Assembly: GCA_002397275.1 (NCBI GenBank)
Contig: DHAA01000069.1
Location: 1-41,195 of the forward strand
Length of the DNA stretch: 41,195 nt
Direction of reading: 5' to 3'
From: Thermacetogenium sp. UBA4966
Lineage (GTDB): Bacteria > Bacillota > DSM-12270 > Thermacetogeniales > Thermacetogeniaceae
Within the stretch, counting starts at the first letter, position 1. Each line of letters starts with the position of its first letter. Below, piece by piece: positions 1-7,810 of the stretch. A model generated the notes under the pieces. It saw only the letters and a program-made list of their open reading frames with translations. It had not been told where the DNA came from and made no database searches. Made by a program: the position numbers and the translations under genes.

Positions 1-2081
1 GCGGTATCTTGTGTTTTCTCTTTTTCTTTGTCATCAGTGACTTCAATTTGGCTGATTTTATTCTCTGTCAGGAAGTAGTCCGACATGTGGGTTAGGGTAA
101 AGCTGACATAACCGTCTTTTACCGTTAATCCGGCGGCGATCTCTTCAGCTTTTCCTGTTTTTTCGTTGAAATAATAGAGGTTTAATTTATCGCCGTCTTT
201 GTATTTATCTCCCACATAAGCAGTTATCAGCGCCGGCGCCGGCAGCTTCCCTTCATAGGCGAAGGAGAGATAGACGCTGTTTTCGTCCCCGGTCAGCTTG
301 TCGATGGCGGCCTTGTTTTCTGTTGTAAAGGAGATGCTTAAGTCGATGTCGTCCATAGCAGCGTCTATTTTACTTCCGTTAAGGGTCCAACTGTATAATA
401 TCCTACCGTTCTTATCTTTCCTGACGAAGGTTATCTCTTTGCCGGATTCTTTTATTAATTCTAGATCTTTTTTAGTTAACTTATGGGAATCTCCAATCTC
501 GATAGTTTCTGTTTTATCCTCGGCAGTGAACTGAGCGTCGGTTTTAATTTTGTCCAGCTCGGCTTTAGCGGCTGCCAGGGCGCTGTTTACGGCGTTGATG
601 TCCGTTGCGGCGTCGATAGCGGACTTGCCGGCGTTGATGGCTGAGGCCAGTTCGGTCTTTTGGGCATCCCGGTAGTCTGCGGGGTTTTTGTAGGTGTCGA
701 GAGTGTTCTTAGCCGCGGATTTAGCCGTTGCCAGTTCTTCCGCTGCGCTTCGGTTTATCGTCTGCTTGATCGTGGCCACGCTGTAGCCGCTGGCTGTGAC
801 TGCGATGGTGTAGTCGCTGGCTGCGGTAAACACGCCGGCGGCAAGATTGATCTTGCCTGCGCTTATGGTGTACTGCTCGCCGGTCAGCACGGTTCCGTTG
901 ACTGTGATCCCGCTGATGGCACTGCGCCAGGCTTGGTCATCGGTAAAGGTGATCTCCACCCCCTGGCCCACGGTGTTGTCCGTGCTATCCGCGGTCAGCG
1001 CCGGAGGGGTTTCATCCACTGCAGGGATGTCTTCGAACTGCGCTGTTACAGTAACGTTCGCCGCCGGGAGGATAAAGATGTACACGCCCTCGATGGTGGT
1101 GATTGGTGTGTAGGTTTGGCCGTCGGTGGTGTATTTAAGGCTGTCCGCAGCCAGTTGTTTGCCTTCAGCAGGGGTTACGGATACGGTAATGGGTGTGCCC
1201 GCGTTCCCCGAGGCGTGATTTACTGCGATGCTGCCGCCGCTGATGCCGCTGTCTACGGTCACGGTGTAGGTGGACGCTGCGGCGTTTATCCTCTGCGTGA
1301 CCGTGGCCTCGCTGTGGCCGCCGGCCGTGACTGTAACGGTGTAGTCGCCGGGAGCGGTAAACACATCGGCAGCGAGGACGATCTTGCCTGCGCTTATGGT
1401 GAACTGGTCGCCGGTCAATGAAATTCCATTGACCCTAACCTCGCTGATGGCGCTGCGCCAGATCTCATCGTCGGTAAAGGAGATCTCCACCAACTGGCCT
1501 ACGCGGTTGTCAGTGGTATCGGGGGTTAGCGTCGGAGGCGATATTTCCTGTTGAAATACGCTGAACTGCCCGTTATTCACCGTTATGGGTAATACTATAC
1601 GATCGCCATCATGATATTGCACTCCGGTCAGTTCCAAGGCGCAGGACGCCCCCGGACTTGCCCCCGTGGCAACCTCAAAGTGCATCACCGCTATGACAAC
1701 TGTCCCGGCCGGTATACGGTTTTCCCTTGCAAGACGAAGATGCAATACCCGTATTTCGCCGCTGACAAGCTGGTTCGATAACATTTTAAAGTTTGTGGCA
1801 ATATCGTTTCCTACAACTGTCTGCTTGTAAGTCAGCAGCGAATGATCATAATTTAAGTTATATTGCCCGCCGGCCACTTCACCCGAGCTGGTCAGCGTGA
1901 TCGGGACATTGATCACGTCTCCAGGATTCCCAGTCACTGTGCCTACGGTCAGTTCAATCGGATCATCCGCTAAAGCCACAGCCGGCTGCATGAGACTCGC
2001 TCCGAACGAGCCGGCAAACAGGAATGCTGCTGCCAGCAGTATTCCCAGTATTTTATTGAATTTTCTTTTAAACCCTTGCAC
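1..2081 (-). CDS. Secreted cohesin-domain protein with HID repeats (3' end outside window)
   Basis: The reading frame is open from a GTG at 2081, 8 nt after a GGAGG site, to the window edge, so the C-terminus is missing. Residues 1-39 form a signal peptide (KRKFNK, then a hydrophobic stretch ending near VALADD). Residues about 42-175 resemble a type I/II cohesin: an opening GTVTGNPGDVINVPIT strand, a QYNLNYDHSLL segment and a closing NNGQFSV strand. Two Shr-like HID (DUF1533) repeats follow at about 180-265 and 355-440 (pattern FTDD..WRSAI...NG), separated by an InlB-B-like repeat at about 265-350. Then come a FIVAR-like helical segment (about 440-505) and a beta-rich region. Cohesins bind dockerins, and the gene immediately upstream ends in a dockerin. 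The partnership is inferred, and the cohesin call is by pattern only. What it displays or anchors cannot be told because the C-terminus is cut off. Confidence 0.75.
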   Translation of the reverse strand, partial: MQGFKRKFNKILGILLAAAFLFAGSFGASLMQPAVALADDPIELTVGTVTGNPGDVINVPITLTSSGEVAGGQYNLNYDHSLLTYKQTVVGNDIATNFKMLSNQLVSGEIRVLHLRLARENRIPAGTVVIAVMHFEVATGASPGASCALELTGVQYHDGDRIVLPITVNNGQFSVFQQEISPPTLTPDTTDNRVGQLVEISFTDDEIWRSAISEVRVNGISLTGDQFTISAGKIVLAADVFTAPGDYTVTVTAGGHSEATVTQRINAAASTYTVTVDSGISGGSIAVNHASGNAGTPITVSVTPAEGKQLAADSLKYTTDGQTYTPITTIEGVYIFILPAANVTVTAQFEDIPAVDETPPALTADSTDNTVGQGVEITFTDDQAWRSAISGITVNGTVLTGEQYTISAGKINLAAGVFTAASDYTIAVTASGYSVATIKQTINRSAAEELATAKSAAKNTLDTYKNPADYRDAQKTELASAINAGKSAIDAATDINAVNSALAAAKAELDKIKTDAQFTAEDKTETIEIGDSHKLTKKDLELIKESGKEITFVRKDKNGRILYSWTLNGSKIDAAMDDIDLSISFTTENKAAIDKLTGDENSVYLSFAYEGKLPAPALITAYVGDKYKDGDKLNLYYFNEKTGKAEEIAAGLTVKDGYVSFTLTHMSDYFLTENKISQIEVTDDKEKEKTQDT

Positions 2082-2196
2082 TTCAATTTCCTCCTTGCTA
2101 AAAAATCCTGGCGTCCATGTTTTTCAACCCGTCTTCTGGCTTTTTACCTGTGCAGCTCTAAATGGTTGGATATATTCTGCTGCAAAACATTTGTGA

Positions 2197-4146
2197 TTAA
2201 TTCCCGGCCAACTCCATGATGCAATCAATATCAAGCTCGTTGATGACGCCATCCATATTAACATCAGCCGCAATAAATTGGGCGGCAGTAGGTGTTTCTG
2301 TTCCCATAACATAGCTGGTCACTAAATCTACATCTGTGTCATTTATTACTCCGTCAAAATTAATATCGCCAAGGGGACATATGGTCTGCTCTGTTGTGGC
2401 GTCTAGGTATCCCGTGGCGCAGACGGTAATTGTATAGGTATCTGCTGCAGTAAACACGCTGTTATCGATGGTAATTGTTGTTCCGCTCGTCTTGGTATAA
2501 TGGCCGGCAATCGAGTTTCCGTTAACTTTGACATCGGTAATTGCATCGGTGTACGAGGGAAGCAGGGGATGGTTGGTATAGGTCAGAACAATACCGCCGT
2601 TGCTGACCGAAGTCTGATTTAGACCGTTTTCCGTGGTATCCGGCGTTATTGCCGGCGCCAGTCTCGTCACCACATCAGGATAACCGGTCGCTTTGATTAT
2701 TAAGTCGTAGCCAACGCCATGGATTTGGGCTGCATAACCATCGATTATGATTTTGCCGGCCTGGGTTATATCGCAATCGTTTGTTATGGACACACCTCCG
2801 ACTATAATATCGTCAATGGCCGTCCGCCAGGCCGAATTATCCGTAAATGCCAGAGTGAACGCCTGATCACCGACTCGCACCCCGTCGACATGGATATCGC
2901 TCGGATAGGGCAAAAGGATAGACTGAGTTACTGTTGTGCTGCTGTAGTCTGTCGCATTCACTGTGATGGTATAGTCGCCTGTCGCCGTGAAATCGGAGGC
3001 GGGAAAGGTCAGTTTCCCTGCCGCCAGCGTGTAGTTTGTGACCGGGATTCCGTTGATGGTGACGCTGTTGATCTTATTACGCCAATCAACGTTATCCGTA
3101 AATGTGACGTCGATCGGCTCGCCCAAGGCATTGTTGCTGGTATCAGCATTTAATTCCGGAACAATTCCGCCGATAGGCTGGGTTACATTGGAGTTCATGT
3201 AGCCCGTGGCCGCTATGACGACAAGACGGTTGCCGGCAGTGGCGAATACTGTACTGTCGAAGGATATATTGCCGGCAGTTATGGTGTAATGCGCCGGGTC
3301 AATAGTGATACCGTCGATTGTGATACTGGAGATCGCGCTCCGCCAAGCCGCTTTATCCGTGAAAGTCAGGTCGATTTGCTGTCCCGTGATATTATTTGTT
3401 GTATCGGCGGTTATCGCCTGGCCTTTTACCGGGCCGAAAGCAACTTTGTAAACCCACTTGCAGAACTTGTTGGTGGATGAGTAAGATCCCTCAATTCCGT
3501 TTTTAGCTTCGGCTTCGGTCAACCCCATGCAGAAACGGAAGGTATTAAGGTTGTCCATGTCGCCCCATAAATTATTTAAATCGCTGTCGGTTAAATACCT
3601 TCCCTGGTAGGAAGTTATGGAGAGCACGGGTTCTACAGGAGTAGGATCATCAAGGGCGGTAAGCAGAACAGCGGGATCTCCGCTTTCTCGATAGGCCGTA
3701 AAGCATTCCACTAAATTTGGGTAGTAGTAACGCGCAGCCTCAAGTTTATCGTAGGTATAGAACTCGGTACCCTGGTAAGGGGTACTCGGAGCATCATTGG
3801 GATATAAGACGATCTTCTGGCCGGGCCCCCAGGTGATGCTTGGGTTATAAGCAGCGGCATCCTCCGCGATGGCTGCGATGGGTACGCCGTGCGATACGGT
3901 ACCCACGCCCGCCGGCATGGCGTCAATGCTGGCGAACTTCTGGTCTACCGCCAGTGATTCCAGGTCATTATACGAATAGGTATGGGCCAAAGTTTGCGTT
4001 CCGTCAGGGTTGAGCAGGTAGACTTGCAGCGTCGTTGCCGGATCAGCAGCAAAAGCTGCGGGGACATTAATGAACAGCATGCAGACCACAAGAATCAAGG
4101 AGAGTATAATAGACAATGGTTTTGAGTTCTTTATACGCATGTTCAT
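2197..4146 (-). CDS. Secreted dockerin protein with SUOX-like N-terminal region and four HID repeats
   Basis: 649 residues. The ATG at 4146 lies 8 nt after GGAGG. A signal peptide (1-33) ends with AAFA/ADP. Residues about 36-235 resemble the extracytoplasmic domains of anaerobe surface proteins that recall the sulfite-oxidase-like fold (YSYNDLESL, AMPAGVGTVSHGVPIAAI, ARYYYPNL, SYQGRYLTD); I call this only loosely. Four HID (DUF1533) repeats span about 238-588 (FTD..WR.AI...ING pattern). The last 60 residues are a type I dockerin with two calcium loops, DINFDGVINDTD and DVNMDGVINELD. This pairs with the cohesin protein encoded 115 bp downstream on the same strand. No glycoside hydrolase or protease domain is visible, so it is not an ordinary cellulosomal enzyme. 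A Moco/Tuco-type riboswitch and terminator lie about 420-560 bp upstream with no convincing gene between. The ligand or cargo is unknown. Confidence 0.8.
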   Translation of the reverse strand: MNMRIKNSKPLSIILSLILVVCMLFINVPAAFAADPATTLQVYLLNPDGTQTLAHTYSYNDLESLAVDQKFASIDAMPAGVGTVSHGVPIAAIAEDAAAYNPSITWGPGQKIVLYPNDAPSTPYQGTEFYTYDKLEAARYYYPNLVECFTAYRESGDPAVLLTALDDPTPVEPVLSITSYQGRYLTDSDLNNLWGDMDNLNTFRFCMGLTEAEAKNGIEGSYSSTNKFCKWVYKVAFGPVKGQAITADTTNNITGQQIDLTFTDKAAWRSAISSITIDGITIDPAHYTITAGNISFDSTVFATAGNRLVVIAATGYMNSNVTQPIGGIVPELNADTSNNALGEPIDVTFTDNVDWRNKINSVTINGIPVTNYTLAAGKLTFPASDFTATGDYTITVNATDYSSTTVTQSILLPYPSDIHVDGVRVGDQAFTLAFTDNSAWRTAIDDIIVGGVSITNDCDITQAGKIIIDGYAAQIHGVGYDLIIKATGYPDVVTRLAPAITPDTTENGLNQTSVSNGGIVLTYTNHPLLPSYTDAITDVKVNGNSIAGHYTKTSGTTITIDNSVFTAADTYTITVCATGYLDATTEQTICPLGDINFDGVINDTDVDLVTSYVMGTETPTAAQFIAADVNMDGVINELDIDCIMELAGN

Positions 4147-4562
4147 CTCCAGTTCCTCCTTTTTTATTCTTAATTTTCTTTCATTACTGATGTTCTTTGA
4201 TGCTCAACCAAGTAATAATCCCCCCTTTGTCCTTTGTTTTCAATATCGGACAGGCGCCAGTTGGTCGCCTCCAGCTTACTGAGCATCACCACCTTTCGAC
4301 GCTAACGAGTTAATACCAATTTCCTATCTGCCGTGATGGCGGCGTTATGCTGTTAAATAGGGCTCTGTGCGAACTTTACGAACTTCATATCCATCGTTTA
4401 CCCCTGCCGTCGTTATTCTTAATTGGGCATATCGGTAGTAAAATAATTTTAATAAGTTGTTTCCATAAAGTATGCTTTTTGAAAACCATATTTTTGCAAA
4501 CTAACCGGGAGAGATTTTTAAAGCTACCTGTTAGCCGCATATCTCGAATTAATATGCCAAAA
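4147..4562 (-). promoter_or_regulatory. Long 5' leader of the dockerin gene with unclassified hairpins
   Basis: No convincing gene lies in these 416 bases. Read on the minus strand, there is a G-rich structured stretch at about 4210-4350. It contains a hairpin AGGCG(ACCAACTGG)CGCCT at about 4256-4274 and a TGTCC...GGACA hairpin just after it, followed by a GGGGGG run. I compared it by eye with c-di-GMP, cobalamin, fluoride and THF riboswitch signatures and found no match. It could be an unclassified leader RNA or simply promoter DNA. Confidence 0.3.
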
Positions 4563-4597
4563 TAAAAGCCGGGGCGCGGAAACGCCTCGGCCGACAA
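4563..4597 (-). terminator. Terminator downstream of riboswitch 1
   Basis: On the minus strand GCCGAGGCG and CGCCCCGGC form a 9-position stem (one A.C mismatch) around TTTCCG, followed by TTTTATTTT. It comes directly after the riboswitch-like element and before the long leader of the dockerin gene, so it could be its expression platform. Confidence 0.6.
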
Positions 4598-4605
4598 ACG
4601 CTGTT

Positions 4606-4706
4606 GCGATCTCCTTTCCGCACGGGAGGCATATCCGTTTCCAGATACACCCTATCGGCCCGACCGCCATAGCGATTGCCGTAGGACAGTGGGCTCGGAG
4701 TCATTA
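4606..4706 (-). ncRNA. Moco/Tuco-type riboswitch 1, upstream of dockerin/cohesin genes
   Basis: The minus-strand sequence shares an ordered set of blocks with the elements at 9846-9973 and 24438-24538: CTCCGAGCC at the 5' side, a central GG(A/T)GTATCTGGAAAC-like hairpin with a GAAAC turn, then GCCTCCCG and GAAAGGAGAT closing against CTCC. The GCCTCCC...GAAAGGAG core matches my recollection of the Moco RNA motif (molybdenum/tungsten cofactor riboswitch). The sibling copy precedes a formate dehydrogenase, the classic target. Here it is about 460 bp from the dockerin gene, so control of that gene is an inference. Confidence 0.75.
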
Positions 4707-4793
4707 TTCTTTTGTTAATAAGTCAATTCGCCATGCTTAGAGAAATTCCTGCTAAGTTATGAAAAATATTCATGCGATGGCGCGGAATAATAA

Positions 4794-4919
4794 AGAATTG
4801 TCAGAGGTTTGTCATTGATTGATGTGGATGTAGGCAGGATGTGCATAGGTGTCATTAGCCATGACCCTTGTCTGTTAGATAAGGTATGCGATAGAGTAGT
4901 CTATTTAAAGAAGGATTAA
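4794..4919 (+). pseudogene. Relic of an ABC transporter ATPase C-terminus
   Basis: The frame ending at the TAA at 4917 reads ...GVISHDPCLLDKVCDRVVYLKKD. This is the H-loop region and tail typical of ABC ATPases (compare the common SHD...LDKVCDR..YL pattern). It has no start codon, Walker A or signature motif upstream: an in-frame stop lies at 4791 and only about 40 codons remain. It is therefore a gene tail, not a gene. It is the first of three unrelated gene ends packed within 500 bp. Confidence 0.5.
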
Positions 4920-4928
4920 AGCAGGAAT

Positions 4929-4955
4929 AACGCCGCAGAAAACTACTGCGGCGTT
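4929..4955 (-). terminator. Strong hairpin, possible end of the importer operon
   Basis: A perfect 10-bp stem AACGCCGCAG / CTGCGGCGTT surrounds a 7-nt loop. On the minus strand it is followed only by a loosely T-rich stretch, so termination is plausible but not certain. It is the first strong hairpin downstream of the nitroreductase gene. Confidence 0.4.
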
Positions 4956-4991
4956 ACCCTAGTTCCAGGGCGTAAGGGCTGGCGCCGGAGC

Positions 4992-5219
4992 TTACCGTAA
5001 ATCTTTTGCCGGCCGTATGGTAGCTTCGTCGCCTTTGTTGATATAGGCGCCCCCGTCGCCTATAATGGGAACTCGGAAATCTAGCTTCACTTTAATCGGG
5101 TCTTCATGGTTCAGCGTGCCGCCTGCGGTAATCTCCGCCTCGTTTTAGGACACAGATGCGGTTGCGTTCTGCAGTTTCCCGCTCGCATCAGCTTCTGCTT
5201 TTGCAAAGAAATTAATCAC
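4992..5219 (-). pseudogene. Relic of a surface-type protein with internal stop
   Basis: A GTG-initiated frame gives a protein-like sequence (FFAKAEADASGKLQNATASVS, stop, NEAEITAGGTLNHEDPIKV, then KLDFRVPIIGDGG...INKGDEATI), interrupted by one in-frame TAA near 5147 and ending at 4992. The composition resembles beta-rich extracellular repeats. No family could be named. With the stop, no start signal and neighbouring gene tails, a decayed fragment is the best reading. Confidence 0.4.
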
Positions 5220-5221
5220 AT

Positions 5222-5284
5222 TTTTCGATCTGCTTTAAAGTGGCGGGAAACCCTGATTTTAAAGCGATGATTAAATTCGGTTAA
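5222..5284 (+). pseudogene. Relic of an isochorismatase-family gene 3' end
   Basis: These bases closely match the 3' end of the intact hydrolase gene at 10152-10700 (compare 10635-10683): TTTTCGATCTGCTT, then AAAGTGGCGGGAA and CCTGATTTTAA are shared. Translation gives FDLL, then after one extra T at 5236, KVAGNPDFKAMIKFG and a stop, against FDLLKVAGTPDFKAI in the intact protein. The tail of a second copy therefore survives here, overlapping the 3' end of the nitroreductase on the other strand. Confidence 0.6.
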
Positions 5285-5798
5285 CTGTCATCTTCTCACG
5301 TGGTTTCCTTGGCGCCAAGGGTTTTACAGGATAACCCACAGCGAAAGCTGACAAGATCTCGTACCCTTCCGGAATCATTAGAAGTTTTAGCGTTTCAGAA
5401 TCCTTACGAAGCTTTTTTAAACAACCCCAGATATAAGTACTTCCCAACCCCTCATTTGTTGCGGCCAGGATCATATTCTCAATCACACAAGCCACGTTTG
5501 AGAATTCGATGTGATCCTCTGACAAATCTGTCGCTGAGACAAAAATAACAGTTGGCGCACCGTAAAAGGGATCAAGAGGCTTGTTCGTTTTACGCGAGAT
5601 CAATTGACAACTTTTGCGAATCCTTGCCATCGTCTCTGGATTCTGTAAGACTGTAAGATGTGTCGTCTGATCGTCACCCGTAGCTAAAGGGGCTGTTTGG
5701 GCCGCAAGCAAAATCTCATACAACCGGCTTTCTGAGATTTGATCCGGCAAATACCCGCGGGTCGTTTTTCTTAATGTTAAAACATCTTTAAAATCCAA
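5271..5798 (-). CDS. Nitroreductase-family flavoprotein
   Basis: 175 residues, starting at a TTG 8 nt after AAGGAGG. The sequence shows nitroreductase family hallmarks: an N-terminal R(K)TTRGY motif binding FMN phosphate, an AAQTAPLA segment, a central ENMILAATNEGLGSTYIW block and a closing AFAVGYP...PRKPRE. These enzymes use FMN and NAD(P)H to reduce varied substrates; the substrate here is unknown. It is the last gene of the importer operon, 38 bp after the DUF364 gene. A role in handling the imported metal or its ligand is only a guess. The C-terminal codons overlap an isochorismatase relic on the other strand, so its last residues may have been acquired by recombination. Confidence 0.8.
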   Translation of the reverse strand: MDFKDVLTLRKTTRGYLPDQISESRLYEILLAAQTAPLATGDDQTTHLTVLQNPETMARIRKSCQLISRKTNKPLDPFYGAPTVIFVSATDLSEDHIEFSNVACVIENMILAATNEGLGSTYIWGCLKKLRKDSETLKLLMIPEGYEILSAFAVGYPVKPLAPRKPREKMTVNRI

Positions 5799-5835
5799 GA
5801 TAAATGCCTCCTTAAAATAGCCTCATCTACGGCTC

Positions 5836-6669
5836 CTACTTTTTCCGGACGACTGTTCGCTCGGCATACTTTCCAAAGAAGTGATAACCGGAGCCGCCCT
5901 CGCTGATAATATCCAGCAGCTCGTCCGCCTTGGTTACTTGAATCCCCCCCAGCATGGTTACTCCTCTGGCGAAAAAGGCCTGCGGCAGCATGCTGGCCGT
6001 GGGTCCTGTCACCAGGATCTCAGCGTCCGCTTTGGCCATGGCCAATAATCCGGGCAGGGAATCGTTGAGAATAGTCACGCCTGTGATCACCAGCAGATCG
6101 GCTTCCGGAACATACCGTTCCGCCTGATCCGCGGGTGCGTAATAAGGCATTTCCCGTTCTTTGAGCGTACGCGGGTCCTGTTCCAAGACGCGGAAGTCTG
6201 CGCCAGCGGCGATCAGTTTTTTCAGCATTGGTATCAATGCGCCCACGACCACTATCTTTGGATACCGGGACACATCCAATTCATCAAAAGCATCCGCCCC
6301 TGTGAGGATCTCATAGCCCTCAGGCCCGGCTTTTTCCCAGGCGGCCATGCTCAGAGCGTTCAGCGCCGCGATCCCCAGAGTACGCCTCAGTATATTTTTA
6401 CAAAAGAGGTCGTCCAGGTATTTCCGAACCGGGCGCCCGCGCAGCCGTCCTGAAAGGGGCATGGCTCTTGCGGAACTGGGGCAGCACACCGCCTCAGGCA
6501 TTTCCTTGATCGGTGTGAAACAGAGGCCGCCATGCCCTGTGGACAGTTTCACACCTGAGAAAAACAGCCCGAATACAGCTCTTTCTACGACGATGTCGTC
6601 TACTTCTTCTCCCAGCCTCGCCTCGACGGCGGACACAGATTCCCTGAGAAGAGGCCTTTCGCTATTCAT
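5836..6669 (-). CDS. DUF4213/DUF364 protein (putative heavy-metal chelation)
   Basis: About 277 residues from the ATG at 6669, preceded by GGGAGTGG. A longer frame exists back to 6756 but would intrude into the upstream gene, and this start has the better ribosome site. The N-terminal part (VSAVEARLGEEVDDIVVERAVFGLFFSG) fits the enolase-N-like DUF4213 domain. The C-terminal half (KIVVVGALIPMLKKL, FRVLEQDPRTL, EADLLVITGVTILNDSLPGLL, ILVTGPTASMLPQAFFARGV) fits the Rossmann-like DUF364 domain. A Desulfitobacterium homologue was structurally characterised and proposed to bind heavy metals. Genes of this family often sit beside FecCD-type importers, as here. I infer a role in intracellular handling of the metal brought in by the upstream ABC transporter; the activity is unproven. 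Confidence 0.8.
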   Translation of the reverse strand: MNSERPLLRESVSAVEARLGEEVDDIVVERAVFGLFFSGVKLSTGHGGLCFTPIKEMPEAVCCPSSARAMPLSGRLRGRPVRKYLDDLFCKNILRRTLGIAALNALSMAAWEKAGPEGYEILTGADAFDELDVSRYPKIVVVGALIPMLKKLIAAGADFRVLEQDPRTLKEREMPYYAPADQAERYVPEADLLVITGVTILNDSLPGLLAMAKADAEILVTGPTASMLPQAFFARGVTMLGGIQVTKADELLDIISEGGSGYHFFGKYAERTVVRKK

Positions 6670-6724
6670 TTTTCCACTCCCTGCCTTTGATTTTTTTCTT
6701 TGCCTGCCGCCAGGCGCAGATTTT

Positions 6725-7810
6725 TCACTCGCCCACAATGGCATTGAGCTGCTCATCGCTCAGATCGTATTTGAAGAAATGGCTATAGAAATAGGAGATT
6801 TTCTCCTTCAGGTCTTTTGCGCTCTCCAGATCAGGATACAGCTTATGCATCGTCCAAAACACCGTCAAAGGCTGTTCCACCGTCCGGTTGCCCCAAACAT
6901 GCGCCACGGTCGGGATGCAGTAGATAGCGTCGTTTTTTACCGCCGGGATATCGGAATACAGAGAATCCGCGGTAATTGTTTTTTTCATGGAGGTCTCGGT
7001 TGTGATCATCACGTCGGGGTTCCATTTCAATACGTCTTCCCTGGTATAAGTAGAGCTTCCGCTTTCATTATTCCAGCTGTCCGCGGTCACGCTGATGCCG
7101 CCCGCGGCTTCAATCCACCACTCGGCGATGATATGAGGCTGCGTCAGCTTGTCGATATTGCCGTACAGCACGGTCTTCTTGTTTTCTTCCGTCAGGGAGG
7201 AGGTCTTCTTTTCCGCATCGGCAATCATATTGTCAAAATACGCCAGGTAATCCTTGGCGATCTTTTCCTTGCCGAGCGCCTTGCCCAGCAGAGTCACCGC
7301 AGTCTTTACATCGTCGGTCTGTTTCCATTCAAAATAGATAACATTCAGGTCGTTTGATTCCAGCGGCTCGATCAGGTCCTTGGACATGACGAGGCAAAGG
7401 TCGGGATTGAGAGCCAGCACCTTCTCTATCTGAATCTCTCCATCCGCATTCTCCAGGACGGGAGCGCCTTTGATCTGCGGGGCAAACTCATACTGCAGAG
7501 CCCATTTTTCCGACTTGGTAAATTTGGCCGTCATGTCGTTGCTGATTTTGTCACCGCAGCCCATCAGCTCCACGAAGGCATTGATCACGCCGATGGACCC
7601 AAACGTGGCGATACTGTCGATTTCCTTGGGCAGCGTGACGGTTCGGCCTGCCATATCGGTAACAGTAACCTTGTCCGCCGCAGGATCCTTCGAGGCGCCT
7701 TCAGGATCCGAATCACCTTTACAGCCGGCCAGCATGACGAGGACCATGGCCAGAGCAAGAAGGATGGCTATAGGCCGGGTCGCTCTTCTTCTTAGGACTT
7801 CCTGTTTCAT
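6725..7810 (-). CDS. ABC importer substrate-binding lipoprotein (BtuF/FepB/MolA fold)
   Basis: The ATG at 7810 (fourth codon of the longest frame) is chosen because the GGGAG site lies 9 nt upstream; the ATG at 7819 would abut it. The lipoprotein signal RRRATRPIAILLALAMV ends in the lipobox LAGC, so it is anchored outside the membrane. The mature part begins with VTVTDMAGRTVTLPKEIDSI, the hallmark of class III binding proteins for siderophores, cobalamin or oxyanions. It continues with EKVLALNPDLCLV, an inter-lobe helix (about KTAVTLLGKALGKEKIA) and DVLKWNPDVMITT. The Mo/W-type riboswitch in front of the operon suggests molybdate/tungstate, as in Haemophilus MolBCA, rather than iron. That assignment is inferred from context; binding-site residues cannot be judged by eye. 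Confidence 0.85.
   Translation of the reverse strand: MKQEVLRRRATRPIAILLALAMVLVMLAGCKGDSDPEGASKDPAADKVTVTDMAGRTVTLPKEIDSIATFGSIGVINAFVELMGCGDKISNDMTAKFTKSEKWALQYEFAPQIKGAPVLENADGEIQIEKVLALNPDLCLVMSKDLIEPLESNDLNVIYFEWKQTDDVKTAVTLLGKALGKEKIAKDYLAYFDNMIADAEKKTSSLTEENKKTVLYGNIDKLTQPHIIAEWWIEAAGGISVTADSWNNESGSSTYTREDVLKWNPDVMITTETSMKKTITADSLYSDIPAVKNDAIYCIPTVAHVWGNRTVEQPLTVFWTMHKLYPDLESAKDLKEKISYFYSHFFKYDLSDEQLNAIVGE

Noticed and set aside
660..1421. 253-codon plus-strand frame opposite the cohesin protein
   Set aside because: Its product shows only low-complexity Gly/Val/Cys repeats mirroring the HID repeats on the other strand.
2197..4146. Interpretation of the HID repeats as a hemoglobin/heme capture system
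   Set aside because: HID (DUF1533) repeats are widespread in anaerobe surface proteins without heme functions. No NEAT domain, sortase signal or heme importer signature was seen, and the riboswitch points to Mo/W.
4210..4350. c-di-GMP, cobalamin or fluoride riboswitch
   Set aside because: The conserved core blocks of these classes could not be found by eye on either strand.
4385..4597. 70-codon minus-strand frame between riboswitch 1 and the dockerin gene
   Set aside because: It begins within the terminator hairpin, has no ribosome site and no recognisable features.
6347..7357. 336-codon plus-strand frame opposite the DUF364 and binding-protein genes
   Set aside because: It spans two well-supported minus-strand genes and has no family features or ribosome site.
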